Below, piece after piece: positions 1 to 10,945 of a stretch of DNA of 64,000 nt. The stretch covers positions 159,825,043 to 159,889,042 of the forward strand of contig CP136069.1 in the NCBI GenBank assembly GCA_032622095.1, written 5' to 3'. A program made the position numbers and the translations under genes. Source of the DNA: Siphonodentalium dalli (taxonomy: Eukaryota; Mollusca; Scaphopoda; Gadilida; Siphonodentaliidae). Within the stretch, counting starts at the first letter, position 1. The number at the start of each line of letters is the position of its first letter. The notes under the pieces are model-generated. The model ran no database searches. It was not told the DNA's origin and saw nothing but the letters and a program-made list of their open reading frames with translations.

Positions 1-508
1 CGATTCTCGACCGATCGGGACGAAACTTGGTACGTGTGTGTAGTTTGACCAGGCGGTCGTCGTTGTCGTATTGGCGAGCCCGTGCGGCGCCAACTTCGCA
101 CATGTGCAGACGAGATCTCGGAAACGGGTGGAGCTATCGACTTGAAATAGATCTCCTAAATGGGTGGAGCTATCGACTTGAAATTTGGTATGTGAATGTA
201 TCTTGCCCCGTATACGAATTTTATCGGGTCGCCGAGCCCGTGCGACGCCAGCTTCGAGCATGCGCAGACGAGATCTCGGAAATGGGTGGAGCTATCGACT
301 TGAAATTTGCTATGTGAATGTATCTTGCCCCGGATACGAATTTTATCGGGTCACCGAGCCCGTGCGACGCCAGCTTCGTGCATGCGCAGACCAGATCTCG
401 GAAACGGGTGGAGCTATCGACTTGAAATTTGGTTTTTGAATAACCCGGACAACGTCGGGCTCATCGATTTGGTTTTGAATAGCCCGGACAACGTCGGGCT
501 CATCGGCT
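1..508. repeat. Tandem repeat, 122-bp unit, with a 39-bp hairpin duplicate at its end
   Basis: Three copies of a unit containing GAGCCCGTGCG and GGAGCTATCGACTTG begin at about 76, 234 and 356. The last two are exactly 122 bp apart. The first interval is 158 bp because a ~36-bp piece ending in GGAGCTATCGACTTGAAAT is itself duplicated at about 130-182. The array ends in a 39-bp direct duplicate (443 and 482) that contains the short hairpin CCCGGACAACGTCGGG. Short reading frames here repeat the same peptide in each unit and show no gene features. Repeat structure is clear; family identity is unknown. It may continue left of the window. Confidence 0.85.
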
Positions 509-510
509 AG

Positions 511-541
<31 letters not shown>

Positions 542-545
542 ATAT
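509..545. repeat. TA/TG microsatellite
   Basis: An uninterrupted (TA)n run of about 24 bases passes into (TG)n and then TATATAC. Simple sequence, no other content. Confidence 0.9.
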
Positions 546-879
546 ACTTTATAGAATCGAAAACGGCTGCACCTATCGAGACCAAACTTCCCATCTAAGG
601 GTAAAAACCCACGGGAATGGTCGTCGCGGTGTTTTGGAGAAGCTCCGATCACCCGTTCTCCACTCTCAGTAACAAAAAACGGCACTGTGGGGTTAATCGC
701 GTTGGTAGTTAAAGAGCATTCGTATCCGCAGTGTCGTTGATAAAGAGCGTATGCGTGTAATGTGATTCTTACGTCTGTGTCCGGGCGTGAGCGTATGTAT
801 CCAGACATGAGCGTGTTGTGTGATTCTTGCGTACTTAGGGCTTCCTAGTAGGAACGGGGGAGAAATGATATACATGTGT
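546..879. other. No gene seen; weak similarity to the 5' tandem repeat
   Basis: ACCTATCGAGACCAAACTT near 571 resembles the GGAGCTATCGACTTGAAATTT core of the array before it. TGTGTGATTCTTGCGTAC and a near copy (TGTGATTCTTACGTCTG) form a small duplicate at about 758-832. No coding signal. Confidence 0.4.
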
Positions 880-1152
880 GTGTCCAGTCCCCTCGCCACG
901 CGACGTATGAACGCTGCCGGCATGTGTATTTTCTTAATTAAATCTAACATTTTTTTTATTGAAGTCAGTTACAATTAATTCTGGCTTGATCTAGGCAATT
1001 TTCAAATGATTATGGATAGTTCAGTTTCTCAGAATAATGCTAAATGAATTGTAACCTACAAGTGCAGACAGCGGTAAGTCCTGCGTAGGGGACTGAAGTC
1101 TGCATGGAGCTTGGGCAGCGTGCAGACATCGCGTGGCGAGGGGACTGAACAC
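880..1152. mobile_element. Foldback/MITE with ~38-bp inverted ends
   Basis: The left arm (880-924), with CAGTCCCCTCGCCACGCGA, is matched in inverse orientation by the right arm (1114-1152), with TCGCGTGGCGAGGGGACTG. The match of about 38 positions includes the inner ACGCTGCC. A partial third copy of GGGGACTGAAGTCTGC lies at about 1089. The ~190-bp interior has no reading frame. Looks like a non-autonomous inverted-repeat transposon; superfamily unknown. Confidence 0.75.
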
Positions 1153-1341
1153 TGTTTTGCAGCTTGTATGTAGTGATGGAACGGAGAGAGTGATCCCCCT
1201 TATATCAGTTTGTTGGCATTCAATTTGAATTTACGAACTCAATGCAAAGTCAATATAGAGTTATCACTCTTAGGTCATTGCCATCAAATTTTGGTCAAGA
1301 TGTGTTGTATAAGAATACTCTCATTTTGCTCGGTCTGTGTT
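1153..1341. other. No feature seen
   Basis: AT-rich sequence between two mobile elements, without repeats or a convincing reading frame. Confidence 0.4.
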
Positions 1342-1659
1342 TTAACCCTTTACCCAACAAACCGGTCAAACCCGCCAAATAAAGCTTCAACAGCCTAAAA
1401 TATCTCTGGTCTGTCTCAATAGAACCATACAAATATGGATATCATTGGAACCGGCTCCTTGACCACATTGTGATAGTTACAGTTATGCCCTGTGCCAATG
1501 CATTCTCTTATATATGCGAGTCGACCATAGGTCGCCTCGCATATATAAGAGAATGCATTGGCCTAAAAAAATGTGTTAATCCAATGCATTCTCTTATATA
1601 TGCGAGGCGACCTATGGTCGACTCGCATATATAAGAGAATGCATTGGGTAAAGGGTTAA
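1342..1659 (+). mobile_element. TTAA MITE family A (piggyBac-like ends), shortened copy
   Basis: The ends are TTAACCCTTTACCC and GGGTAAAGGGTTAA, that is, a TTAA target followed by a CCC-initial inverted repeat, the arrangement typical of piggyBac-type transposons. Inside lie a unique ~160-bp segment (CTTCAACAGCCTAAAATATC onward) and two nearly perfect ~65-bp palindromes built on CCAATGCATTCTCTTATATA, each with a GTCGACCATAGGTCG centre. At 318 bp this copy lacks the ~80 bp between palindromes seen in the 400-bp copies at 17374 and 57637. No transposase, so non-autonomous. Confidence 0.9.
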
Positions 1660-2675
1660 TAAATGGTTGTCAAATGCTATATTGTGTTCGACCAGATTAA
1701 GCCTAAGCTACTATTAGTGTCTTTGATTTCAATTACGTCCAAATAAATAAATACTTGTACATACATTCATATATAGATAGATGTTTTCTGGGGATAAGTA
1801 TTTTCCATATTTTTGGACCATAAGTTAGGACCGAGTGAAACAAAACACGAAATTCCCACTTTTCCAGAGTTGGAATTTTCATGTTTCACACACAGCAATT
1901 GTAATTTAAAGGTACTCAATCCTATCAGACGGTCCCCATACTATCAAGATACAACAACAACATTTCAAAATACGCTTTAGTTATCAGAATCGATTTATTG
2001 CAACAAAAATAATGCTAACCACTGTCAACTATGGTATCAACTTTCCCAAAACTTGTTGTTTATCAACATTTTGTGTTCAACAAAATATGGCCGTATTATC
2101 ACTAAAGTATCACGAAATTTGACCGTATTACCACTTGATTTTAGAGTTATCCATCTTCAACCGCAATTTTATCGAGACCGCCCGTTTGACCACGTGTTTT
2201 TTGGGCCACATATTATTGCTCATCTCGAGAAATAACAAACTTAAAAAAATCGATATCTGATCACTCGGAGCTTTGATGGGAGGGTTCCTCGACTCGAATA
2301 AAATATTATTTACCCCCGAAGCCAAACAAATAGTAATTTATGAGCGTCTGATCGGATTGAGTACCTTTAAGACGGAAAATAGTTTGAAATTGTTCTGATA
2401 ATTAGATTTTTCCAACTGGTATTTAGTGTGCATGATATATAGATATATTTTATTGACATAATACACCAGTACAGACCGATGTCGAATTAAAAAGATATAA
2501 CATATTCATCACAACACATTCATATACACATGCAATAATAGATATATAGCCTGGACGGAAGAGAATGGTTTGAACAGCTAATTATATATATGTGTGATAC
2601 ATAATGGTAATGTATTTAGACAAACAGTCGAATGTGTCTAAACGTTTGGTCTGAAATTGTCATTGGAAAGAACTA
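1660..2675. repeat. Segmental duplication, copy 1 (interrupted by a TTAA element)
   Basis: Sequence from about 1671 (ATGCTATATTGTGTTCGA) to 2675 aligns with 3099-3820. The match breaks exactly at the element at 1906-2370 and resumes at GACGGAAAATAGTTTGAAA. Copy 1 also lacks ~150 bp that copy 2 has around 3292-3445. No coding signal in either copy. Confidence 0.85.
1906..2370 (+). mobile_element. TTAA foldback MITE family B, copy 1
   Basis: The ends are TTAAAGGTACTCAATCC and GGATTGAGTACCTTTAA. The duplicated copy of this locus near 3500 has a single TTAA and no insert, so TTAA is the target-site duplication. The 465-bp body has no transposase. Other copies lie at 5156, 17770, 28140 and 36671, with a fragment at 40475. 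Confidence 0.92.
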
Positions 2676-3098
2676 ATGAATCTGGTTCTTTTGATTCTAG
2701 GTCTGAATGAATGCTTTATTGCGAAGACCCAAACTAATGAGTAACATGCAAAACATATGTACAATATTTTATATATACATGATGAAAATGAGACCCCTCC
2801 CTACAAACGTGTAGTTTGTCCTTTTTTTTCCTTGTTCCTTATTTTGTTCTTTTAAAAATCGTGTAATTACATAAGTTATATTCTTCCTTATGTTTTCAAT
2901 GTCATTTTGATTATCAGTTTGAATTATTGACCATGCAATGAGCTAATTCAGCTGCCTTCCACAAGGTATATAATTAATTGAAATTAAGAAACTTCTCTAA
3001 AGGCAATTTTTAGGAAAATAGAGAGTTGTTTCAAACGATAGCATGTGGAACCTAATTGCTATAATCCATAAATGATAAAGTGGCCTTTTCCTTGTTTA
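2676..3098. other. No feature seen
   Basis: AT-rich, with short T runs near 2820; no reading frame or repeat that I recognise. Confidence 0.4.
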
Positions 3099-3820
3099 TG
3101 CTATATTGTGTTCGATCAGATTAGGCCTAAGCTGGTTAGTATTTGCGTTTTTTATTTCAATTACGTCCAAATAAAGACGTGTACATTAATGCATATATAG
3201 ATAGATGTTTTCTGCGGATAAATATATTCCATATATAGTATAGACTGGCGTGTAAGTTAGGACCGCGTGAAACAAAACACGAAATTCCCATAACATTATA
3301 GTATGTTGCAATGTATGGTCATAATCACCGATCAGCACGTTGCATGGGGGGATTGGAGTATCGAGTAGATGTAGGTTTTTATGGATGGGATCAATCGCTT
3401 TACGACATGAACGTGCGTGGCGACAGTGGTGAGGCCATGTCTCCAACTGGTCAAAATTTCCAGAGTTTGAATTTTCATGTTTCACACACAACAATTGTAA
3501 ATTAAGACCGAAAATAGTTTGAAATTGTTATGATAATTAGATTTTTCCAACTGGTATTTAGTGTGCATGATATATAGATATATTTTATTGACATAATACA
3601 TCAGTACATGACCGATATCAAATTACAAAGATAAAACATGTACATCGCAATACATGTATATACACAATAATACATATATAACCTGGACGGAAGAGAATTG
3701 TTTGAACATCTAATTGTATATCTATGTGATATATAATTATGTTTTATTTAGACCATTGTATTTAGAACAAAAGTCGAATGTTTCTAAACTTTTGGTCTGA
3801 AATTGTCATTGGAAAGAACA
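3099..3820. repeat. Segmental duplication, copy 2 (empty insertion site)
   Basis: Paralogue of 1671-2675. At about 3500 it reads ATTGTAAATTAAGACCGAAA across the point where copy 1 carries the 465-bp family B element, and so preserves the pre-insertion site. It holds a segment around 3292-3445 that is absent from copy 1. Confidence 0.85.
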
Positions 3821-4020
3821 TTCCAACCACAGGGTAGGCTCGGAATTTTCCAACTTTTTGACACCTTGAGGTACCATTTGGAAAATTCCAAACTGGGGGG
3901 GGGGGGGGCAATGAAATTTCCCGGACTTAGGACTTTCGGTATGTTGGCATTTCCCGGACTTAGGACTTTCGGTATGTTGGTTCAAGCGGAGGGTGGGTGC
4001 TACTGGCAATTCTATATATG
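3821..4020. repeat. Dispersed TTTCCAACT repeat with poly-G and a 33-bp tandem duplicate
   Basis: GGAATTTTCCAACTTTTTGAC and a short inverted partner precede a G run at about 3896-3908. A 33-bp unit (TTTCCCGGACTTAGGACTTT onward) is then repeated twice from 3916 and 3949. Related TTTCCAACT sequence occurs near 6230, 9360, 15843, 24110-24330 and 55757-55960. Confidence 0.6.
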
Positions 4021-4569
4021 ATGGATACCCCCAATGCCCAAACGGAGACCTCTAGACTAGACACGTTCTTGTGCAATGGGTTTAGTGATTTACTCAAATG
4101 TTTTACCATCTCAGACCGTCTGGATATTACTGGTGTGTCCAATGGAAGATTTCGTCTCCCGCTGAGTCACGTTTGAAGCTCCGACTCTCGGGACAAATCC
4201 AGATTGTCAATAGCCTCGAGGGTATTACCTTACGTCATGATCGCGTTTGATCTCTTCCATGCCAATTTCTGACCAGCGAGCATGATATCAATAATTGTCA
4301 CCGCAATCCTCATGATAAACAGCGAACAGATCCGAAACAAGCCGGAACGATCGTTCATTTGAAATAGAATATCCCGAACCAAATGTATGGTTTATGGCAC
4401 AACTTGTCATGTAAGAGTTCATATTATAGCTATGCAGATTCAGTATATTATTACGGCATATTGTGAGCTCATGCATTAACCAGGGAGCCTGTGTGTTCTA
4501 TTTGCGCAATCGCGTATATATACGAAAGGTTTGATGCCCCAGATTTGTTACACCCAAAAGGAACGTTCA
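4021..4569. other. No feature seen
   Basis: Ordinary AT-rich sequence; the short reading frames on both strands have no recognisable motif. Confidence 0.4.
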
Positions 4570-5700
4570 AAGAAATCCGATTTCTTACGTTCCGCATTCC
4601 TGGCGTTTAGGAGACAGTGATCTCACAAGAACCCCAAAAATGACTTCAATTTGTACTTTAGAGTACGAAGCTGATTTTTATATTAATAGTGCTCCAGCAA
4701 TCATTGATCAACAATACACAATTTCTGAAACGAAATTTCCTGGCGTTTTCATTTCAGAAGGTTCAGAAGTACCCCCAAAACCCAGAACAATGACTTCTAT
4801 TTGAACTTTGAATACAAAGCTTATTTTTTTTTATATGAATAGTGCTCTAGTCATCACTGATTAATAACGCACAATTTCTTAAACGAAATTCCCTGGCATT
4901 TTCATTTCATAAGGGTTTTTTTTAAATTACCCACAAAAACCTGAAAATTTGCTTTTATTTGCACATACTGTCGAATACAAAGCTGATTTTTCCTCAATAA
5001 TTATCCTGCTATCGCTGGTCATAAGAAACATCGTTTAAGAAACGAAATTCCGTGGCGTTTTCACCTAAGAAGGGCAGTACGTGGTACTCAACCAAAACCC
5101 GAAATAAAATATTTATATTTGCACTGCCGTATATACACAAAGATGATTTTATTTTTTAAAGATACATTATCCGAATTAACGCTCCTAAATTACTATTTCT
5201 TTGGCTTGGGGGTAAACAATATTTTATTCGAGTCGAGGAACCCAACCATCAAACCTCAGCGTGATCAGATACCGATTTTTGAAGTTTGTTATTTCTCGAG
5301 ATGTGCAATTATATATGGCCCAGAAACACGTGGTAAACTGAGCTAGGGTCTCGGACAAAATTGCGGATGAAGTTGGATAACTCTAAGATCAAGTGGTAAT
5401 ACGGCCAAATTTCGTGATACTTAAGTGATAATACGGCCATATTTTATTGAACAAAATGTTCATAAATAACAGGTTTTGTGTAATTTGATACCATAGTTGA
5501 CAGTGGTTGGCTTTATTTTGTTGCAATAAGTCGATTCCGATAACTAAAGCGTATTTTGAAGAAATGTTGTTGTATCTTGATGAATTGGGGACTGTCTGAT
5601 CGGATTGAGTACCTTTAATATTTCTCCACTATCATCACTTGTCACAAACCAGATAATAAAAAACGAAATCACCCGGCAAATGCATCAGAAAGGTGGGAAA
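4570..5700 (+). repeat. Diverged ~140-160-bp tandem repeat, split by a family B element
   Basis: The core AACGAAATTCC(C/G)TGGCGTTTTC recurs at about 4600, 4740, 4893 and 5052, with AATACAAAGCTGATTTTT in each unit. The next unit begins at about 5135, is broken by the insert at 5156-5618, and resumes at 5619 with TATTTCTCCACTATCATC through ACGAAATCACCCGGC. The array therefore predates the insertion. Confidence 0.8.
5156..5618 (-). mobile_element. TTAA foldback MITE family B, copy 2
   Basis: It runs from TTAAAGATACATTATCCGA to TCGGATTGAGTACCTTTAA, in inverse orientation to the copy at 1906. The shared interior includes GGCCATATTTTATTGAACAA and TTGACAGTGGTTGGC. At 463 bp it is nearly full length. 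It sits inside a tandem repeat unit. Confidence 0.9.
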
Positions 5701-6684
5701 TTATGAAACAGTCAAATGATAAGGGTACGTTCACATACTGGCAAATTTACATGATAATTTTACCGGAATATCACAGCAGAAGGCTGTATACTATATGAAT
5801 GGTGCACATACTTGGTCAGATTAAATAGTGCAGTAACTCGCGCATTTCATCGTTCTCGTACATTCAAGCGATGCAACAATGGAAACGATAGAATATGTAA
5901 TTCCAAACTTTATGTAAAATGGATATAACATGTATTGCCGTTTATTATGTTTTCCAAAAACACTTGATTGTAATTTTATTCCAGCTGTGTTTATAATTAA
6001 TAATTAATTGTGCTGTGTGTTTTTTTTTTAATTGAATTGTTTATTTGATTTAAAGGCCGTCCAACACACACCATATATAGTCCACAGTGCAGTGGTTCAG
6101 TGCATACATCTCGCTTTATACAATGCAGGTTACATGCCATTGCCTCCAATCAGGGACGTGGGCCGTGGCGACGGATGGGGTAAGTTGTTGGTCGCGCGGC
6201 CTTATGCCAACTTTGGTCAAATTTTTCAAAAGTTGGAAGTTTCATGCTTGAATCAACGGTAGTTGGAAATGGTTTGGACCAAGATCCAGAGTTAGAAATT
6301 TAGCCTATACAAGTTATAGACATGCCAACGGAGTCCCCCTAGCCATGGTGACGTGAGCCATGTACACCACAGTAAAGGTGGTGTGTCTCTTCACTTAACG
6401 TTCTGTATAGATTCTAGAGGGTATAAAATAATAATTTCGAGTCATCCAGAGAGCTCATCCAGCAAGATATAGCGGGATTATCTTTTATCCAACTATTTGC
6501 TATTTGCTATGAACTTTTTCTTTTTCTACTTGCCTCTTTCTACAAATCTACGCCCAATTAGGTCACGTTTTCTAGAATGTTATCGAGTTTTAAATTATAT
6601 TATACTCGACTGGAAATGAATCTTGAAATTGCGCCAAAAAAAAAATGGAAAAAAAGAAATAATACGTATGAGTTGGAAATCACT
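5701..6684. other. No gene seen
   Basis: AT-rich. A fragment of the TTTCCAACT-type repeat lies near 6225-6290 (AAAGTTGGAAGTTTCATGC). The frame at 6032-6262 has no recognisable domain. Confidence 0.4.
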
Positions 6685-6800
6685 CCCCAGATTCAGATTC
6701 AGATGTTTATTACGCCTTTCGTCGCATTTGACATAACAGGCGATTCAATTTCAAACAGTGTACATAATACATAATATAAATGTGAGGTGACATAATATAC
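6685..6800 (-). mobile_element. LINE 3' tail only (hexamer-tailed)
   Basis: CAGATTCAGATTCAGATGTTTATT on the plus strand reads as a LINE 3' end on the minus strand, ending in (TGAATC)n. Microsatellite tails of this kind are usual for CR1/L2-like non-LTR elements. No reverse transcriptase sequence is attached, so this would be a heavily 5'-truncated insertion. Confidence 0.5.
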
Positions 6801-7399
6801 ATACACAATACACACAATATAGGTTGGAGTTATTAGTGTACTACATGTACTTGGTATATTGATTGAGGGTATAGCTATCAGATGTGGTGTTTAAAGTAAC
6901 GATTATATCAATTAATAATGATATGATTTTATTATAATGTGACAAATATAGTGCGAATCAAGTAGACAAGCCCTAGAGTGTATCATAATTATCGATTATG
7001 CTTCTGTTCAATAATTAAAACAAGAAAACCATAATCAGAAATGGTAACGCCCTCAAGATCATATTATTAGCCATAAATATAAATTATAATATGAAATATA
7101 TTGGTTACATGAATGCACCTCCTCAGAATTCCGTTAAAACATCCAATCCTTCAAATTATTACAAAAAAACTACGGCTTATTACTGCAGGTTTCTCATTCA
7201 CCACACCAGAAAGCTTCTAAATGCGGATCAAACATCGGAGGCATTGTGTTCCCGCCAAGAGTGCATGGCCCAGCCATTTTTCATACCTAAACATCGAAAG
7301 CAATTAACGCGGTCATAACATTTACATACTGCAACTATAAGACATCCAGCGAATACACACCCCACGAAAACCCGAAATGTGTTGTCCTGCGAGAAATCC
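6801..7399. other. No gene recognised
   Basis: AT-rich flank upstream of LINE sequence. The frame at 7091-7318 shows no motif. Part of 7190-7400 may be more decayed LINE sequence, but I cannot show it. Confidence 0.3.
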
Positions 7400-8160
7400 C
7401 ATCGCTATAGCTCAATTTGACACGGCCAGACTAGCCTTCCTACAATATCCTAAAACAATAAAGCTTCTCAAATCATCGGCATAGTCAACAGAACTTTCAC
7501 GAACTTGGACATCGACACTTTCTAATCGCTCTACAAAAGCATGGTCAGACCTATCATCGAATACTGTAACTCTGCATGGAGCCCACATCACAAATATCAA
7601 AGCATTGTGTTAGAGAAATACAAAGTAAAGCAACGAAACTAGTTCATCAAATCAAAACTCTATGCTACAAAGACCGAATGATAAGACTCAATCTGATGTA
7701 ATATCGAATATTTAGAGGAGATCTAATCGAGGTATATAAACTGTTGAATGGTAATTACAATATCAATGTCTGTGGCCTATTAGAAAGACATTCACCAGGA
7801 AGAACAAGAGGACATAATAAAAAGCTACAGATGCCCATTGTTAACAAGGCCATAGGAAAATATTTCTTCACGCAGAGGGTGGCAAATAGCTGGAACTCTC
7901 TGCCAGACTTCGCTGTTGAGGCTCCAACACTCGATAAATTCAAAATATACATAGACTCATTCTTCTATTATATAAAATACGAGTTCGACGATGTAATATG
8001 TTCTAGTGACTCACAAGTAAATATCGAATGACGATACATATATTTGTAAACAAGCATTGCAAATAATGTTATTGGGACGAAAAGTCGCAAGACTTGTTCC
8101 GTATTATGATGATGATGATGGTGATATGATTGATAGAACAAACCACTATTATGATGATCG
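7400..8160 (+). pseudogene. LINE reverse transcriptase C-terminal remnant with 3' UTR
   Basis: The region decodes as the end of a non-LTR retrotransposon ORF2. VRPIIEYCNSAW-type sequence is encoded at about 7547-7580, in a different frame from the later part at 7744-8031, which contains GRTRGHNKK, FFTQRVANSWNSLP and a LDKFKIYID-like helix. At least one frameshift and a stop separate them (the earlier frame closes near 7641). The catalytic core is absent. The 3' UTR ends in GAT-type repeats at 8107-8160. The motifs resemble CR1/L2/Jockey-group elements. A dead, 5'-truncated copy. Confidence 0.82.
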
Positions 8161-8823
8161 TGTCGTTATGTGTTTAAGATACGTATCAATTGACATATAT
8201 ACGCACCCGTTCCCTAATTAAAATCAACATATTTCGACAATTTTGGGGACCTCAGGGAATTCGGGGACCTCCGCAAATAGACGTCCGCAAATAGCGACCT
8301 ACTGCGAATTGTCACAACTGGAAAAACCCATTATCTATTTATAAAACGCCCAGCGAACCACAGCTTTCTAAAATATGTACCACAGTATACACCAGAGGGG
8401 CGTTAATAACCAACAAAAAAAAGCAAATATAAAAGACGGTCGTGAATATTAGGGATCATTATTGAACAACAGAGAGTTATTTTATTGGAAAACATTCTAA
8501 ATAAAATCAATATTAATTGATAGACGCGTTTCCGAACAGGGGTCTTCGATTCATATTTATTATTTCATACCCATGCAGGAAACTATACGAATCATGTTGC
8601 GGAAGAGGTACTCCACCTTTAAGAAATTAAGTGATACCAAACTTTGTATAGGGGTCCGAATAAGCGGGCTACCATAAACTGACCATTAATGACAACGAAC
8701 GCGTAATTAGTTCGATGTCTTGTGTGGTCGATTCATAACCGTTATGGTTATCTTGATTTGTGACATATTTGACAGGTGCACTCCAAATTAAAACCGTTAC
8801 CCACACGCATATAGGGACCTTAC
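8161..8823. other. No feature seen
   Basis: AT-rich. A small direct duplicate of CCGCAAATAG lies near 8271-8290. No coding signal. Confidence 0.35.
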
Positions 8824-8962
8824 CTGTCAAAGGATATTCATCAAGAAACCAATTTCTGGTGCGACATTGATAATTATAGCGGAAAGTAACAATGTGGTCT
8901 GTTCGATCGTATCGAGGACATTTGGAACGGCACATCTCATTGTCTGTGATTCCTTTGTGATT
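8824..8962 (-). CDS. Possible single host exon, cysteine-containing (tentative)
   Basis: On the minus strand a 139-bp open segment is bounded by CTGGGTCTCAG (acceptor-like) and by ACAG followed by GTAAGG (good donor-like). It encodes 46 residues plus one base, with three cysteines in MCRSKCPRYDRTDH and YNYQCRTRNWF. Composition is less AT-rich than the flanks. I do not recognise a family; a fragment of an extracellular cysteine-rich domain would fit. The acceptor has a poor pyrimidine tract and no partner exon is visible in the window, so this may be chance. Confidence 0.22.
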
Positions 8963-9546
8963 CTGAGACCCAGATGCAAACGGTCATTCGCCTTTCACTG
9001 AAATTTATGCACAGGACTCATCACGAATCATGGGTGTTTCTGTGAGTGTCGTCTCCAATTGAGTTGTAATTAGTCAAATTACTCAGCTAATTAATATCAG
9101 GAGTCATCAATTATCATATCGTTTCCATGGCACCATGACTTTTACTCATTGGCCAAATGTCATCTCGGCGATTCTCTATCAACAAACCATGTATAGGGCT
9201 ACTACATGACATGACCCTGAAATGACCCGATTAGATCCACCGCAGCTAGGATCTTAACAGTGTACCAACCGTAGAATTCATTTATGGTACTGTATATATA
9301 GCAACATTGTAGGATCTTGTAGCACAATGCTCAAATATCGAACGTATATTTTAATGGAAAATTCCGACCCGCGCAAATTGAATTTCTCGAACTTGGGAAT
9401 ACCGGTCTGTTTCAACGGGTGAAGTTTGAAATTCCAATGTGTGACCCCCACCCCACTTGGTCCCTCCCACCCCGCCCGAACCTCCCCACACCGTGAGACC
9501 ATGGTGGATCTAGAAACGCGTCCTTGGCGGCTGTATACTAGATATA
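8963..9546. other. No gene seen; part of the TTTCCAACT-type dispersed repeat
   Basis: 9355-9500 contains AATTCCGACC, GAAGTTTGAAATTCCAATG and a C-rich stretch, like the other TTTCCAACT-type loci. No coding signal. Confidence 0.4.
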
Positions 9547-10330
9547 ATTTTGCAGACACGTGAGAGTATATCACCGATTATAATGGTCAAGAGTTCACGC
9601 GGAGACATATCATCACCATGATATACCCCGATGCCAATCTATGACATCAGGTGAAGTTCGGGGAGCCATCACATATCTAAACACAGTAAACAGAATCCAA
9701 TCGCATAAAACACAAGTCATTGGAGAAGAAACATTGCTCCCTATTAATTTGACAGGTATGTAATTAAAGGGCGTTCTGTCGCCATTGGATAAATATTGTT
9801 GGTATCAATAATAAGACGAGCACTCAATACGTTGAAGGGTTGGACAGAAATTGTTCTCCTGTTGCGCAAAGTTTGTTTTGTAAAATATCAGTAATGACCA
9901 TTTTGGACACAATGGACCGTACATTGTAGTCGGTCTTCCGCACTTCATTACACCACTGTAGTTAAAATTGTTCCGACGATTAACCTTGCAATTAACGAAT
10001 TTAATCGGCTAAATATCAAATTTGTGGATTGCACAATTGTGGAAGTTGCAAATTGGTGATTATCTTTATGTAACATAGAAGGTTAGAGTTGAGTTTTCCA
10101 GCCCCGAAATAAATATTGTAGATTGTCAATGATGCCCGGTATGCGCACAGGAAAAAGTAACCTAATTTAATTTAGCTGAAATATATAGGGACCAAAGCCA
10201 GTTTTAATGGGCTAAATATGAAATTTGTGGATGGCACAACTGTGGAAATTGATTATTATAGGCCCTACTTCCGAGCCACATAGAAGGTTATAGAGTTGAT
10301 GCTTTGTGTGTGTCAGATTGAAACACTTGA
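9547..10330 (+). repeat. Non-coding duplicated unit, copy 1 of 4
   Basis: It shares with 10733, 10946 and 13363 the string of landmarks GAGAGTATAT, TATAATGGTCAAGAGTTCAC, CAATCTATGACATCAGGTGA, AGTCATTGGAGAAGAAACAT, TTGACAGGTATGTAATTAAA and CGGTCTTCCGCACTTCATTA. Reading frames are not kept between copies, so it is not a gene family. Likely a decayed transposon or a local duplication. Confidence 0.8.
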
Positions 10331-10732
10331 ACAAACAATCCCCGGAGGCCCGCCTATACATACGAGGGCAAAGTTGGGGATGGAAATTTTCATCATTTGC
10401 TAAAAAAAATAATTGAAATAAGTTAATATTTGTTTGAAATTGGTTAATATTTATTTTGTTTTATATATAGTTCGGGCTTAAGATTTCAATTGCAACGCTA
10501 AAAAAAATACAACCAAAGGGCAGTAACTCGGGTAAAAATGTATGTCCGGACCTAGTTTTCGAACTCGTTTCAGAAACTCCTCGTGTGCACACATATACCA
10601 AACATCGGGATGGACGCACAGACAAAACGGACGGACAGACGGATATTGCCCCGCCGAAATTTTTTTTCGGGCGGGCGATAATAAGCGCCTAATATTAAAG
10701 TCTGCGAACGTTATATATTTTATTTATTCTTC
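10331..10732. repeat. Monomer related to the 62.5-63.4 kb tandem repeat, with a GC hairpin
   Basis: GGCAGTAACTCGGGTAAAAA, TTTTCGAACTCGTTTC, ATATACCAAACATCGGGATG and GGACGGACAGACGGA follow in the order seen in a common invertebrate dispersed repeat. A hairpin CCCGCCGAAA/TTTCGGGCGGG closes it at about 10652-10675. Similar but tandem sequence lies at 62570-63360. Confidence 0.55.
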
Positions 10733-10945
10733 AGACATGTGAGGGTATATATCACCGAGTATATAACAGTGAAGATTTCACGATGCGTATAATAATCGTT
10801 ACCATGATATCCCTGATGCCAAGCTATGACATGAGGTGAGACAGGTGAAGTTTGGGGAACCAGAACACATTTAAACGAAGTGAAACTTATCCAATCACAC
10901 AAATTCAAGTCATTGGAGAAGAAACATTGCTCTATATTAATTAGT
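10733..10945 (+). repeat. Non-coding duplicated unit, copy 2 of 4 (truncated)
   Basis: It holds only the first ~210 bp of the unit described at 9547, from ACATGTGAGGGTATATATCA to GAGAAGAAACATTGCTC, and then runs directly into copy 3. Confidence 0.75.
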
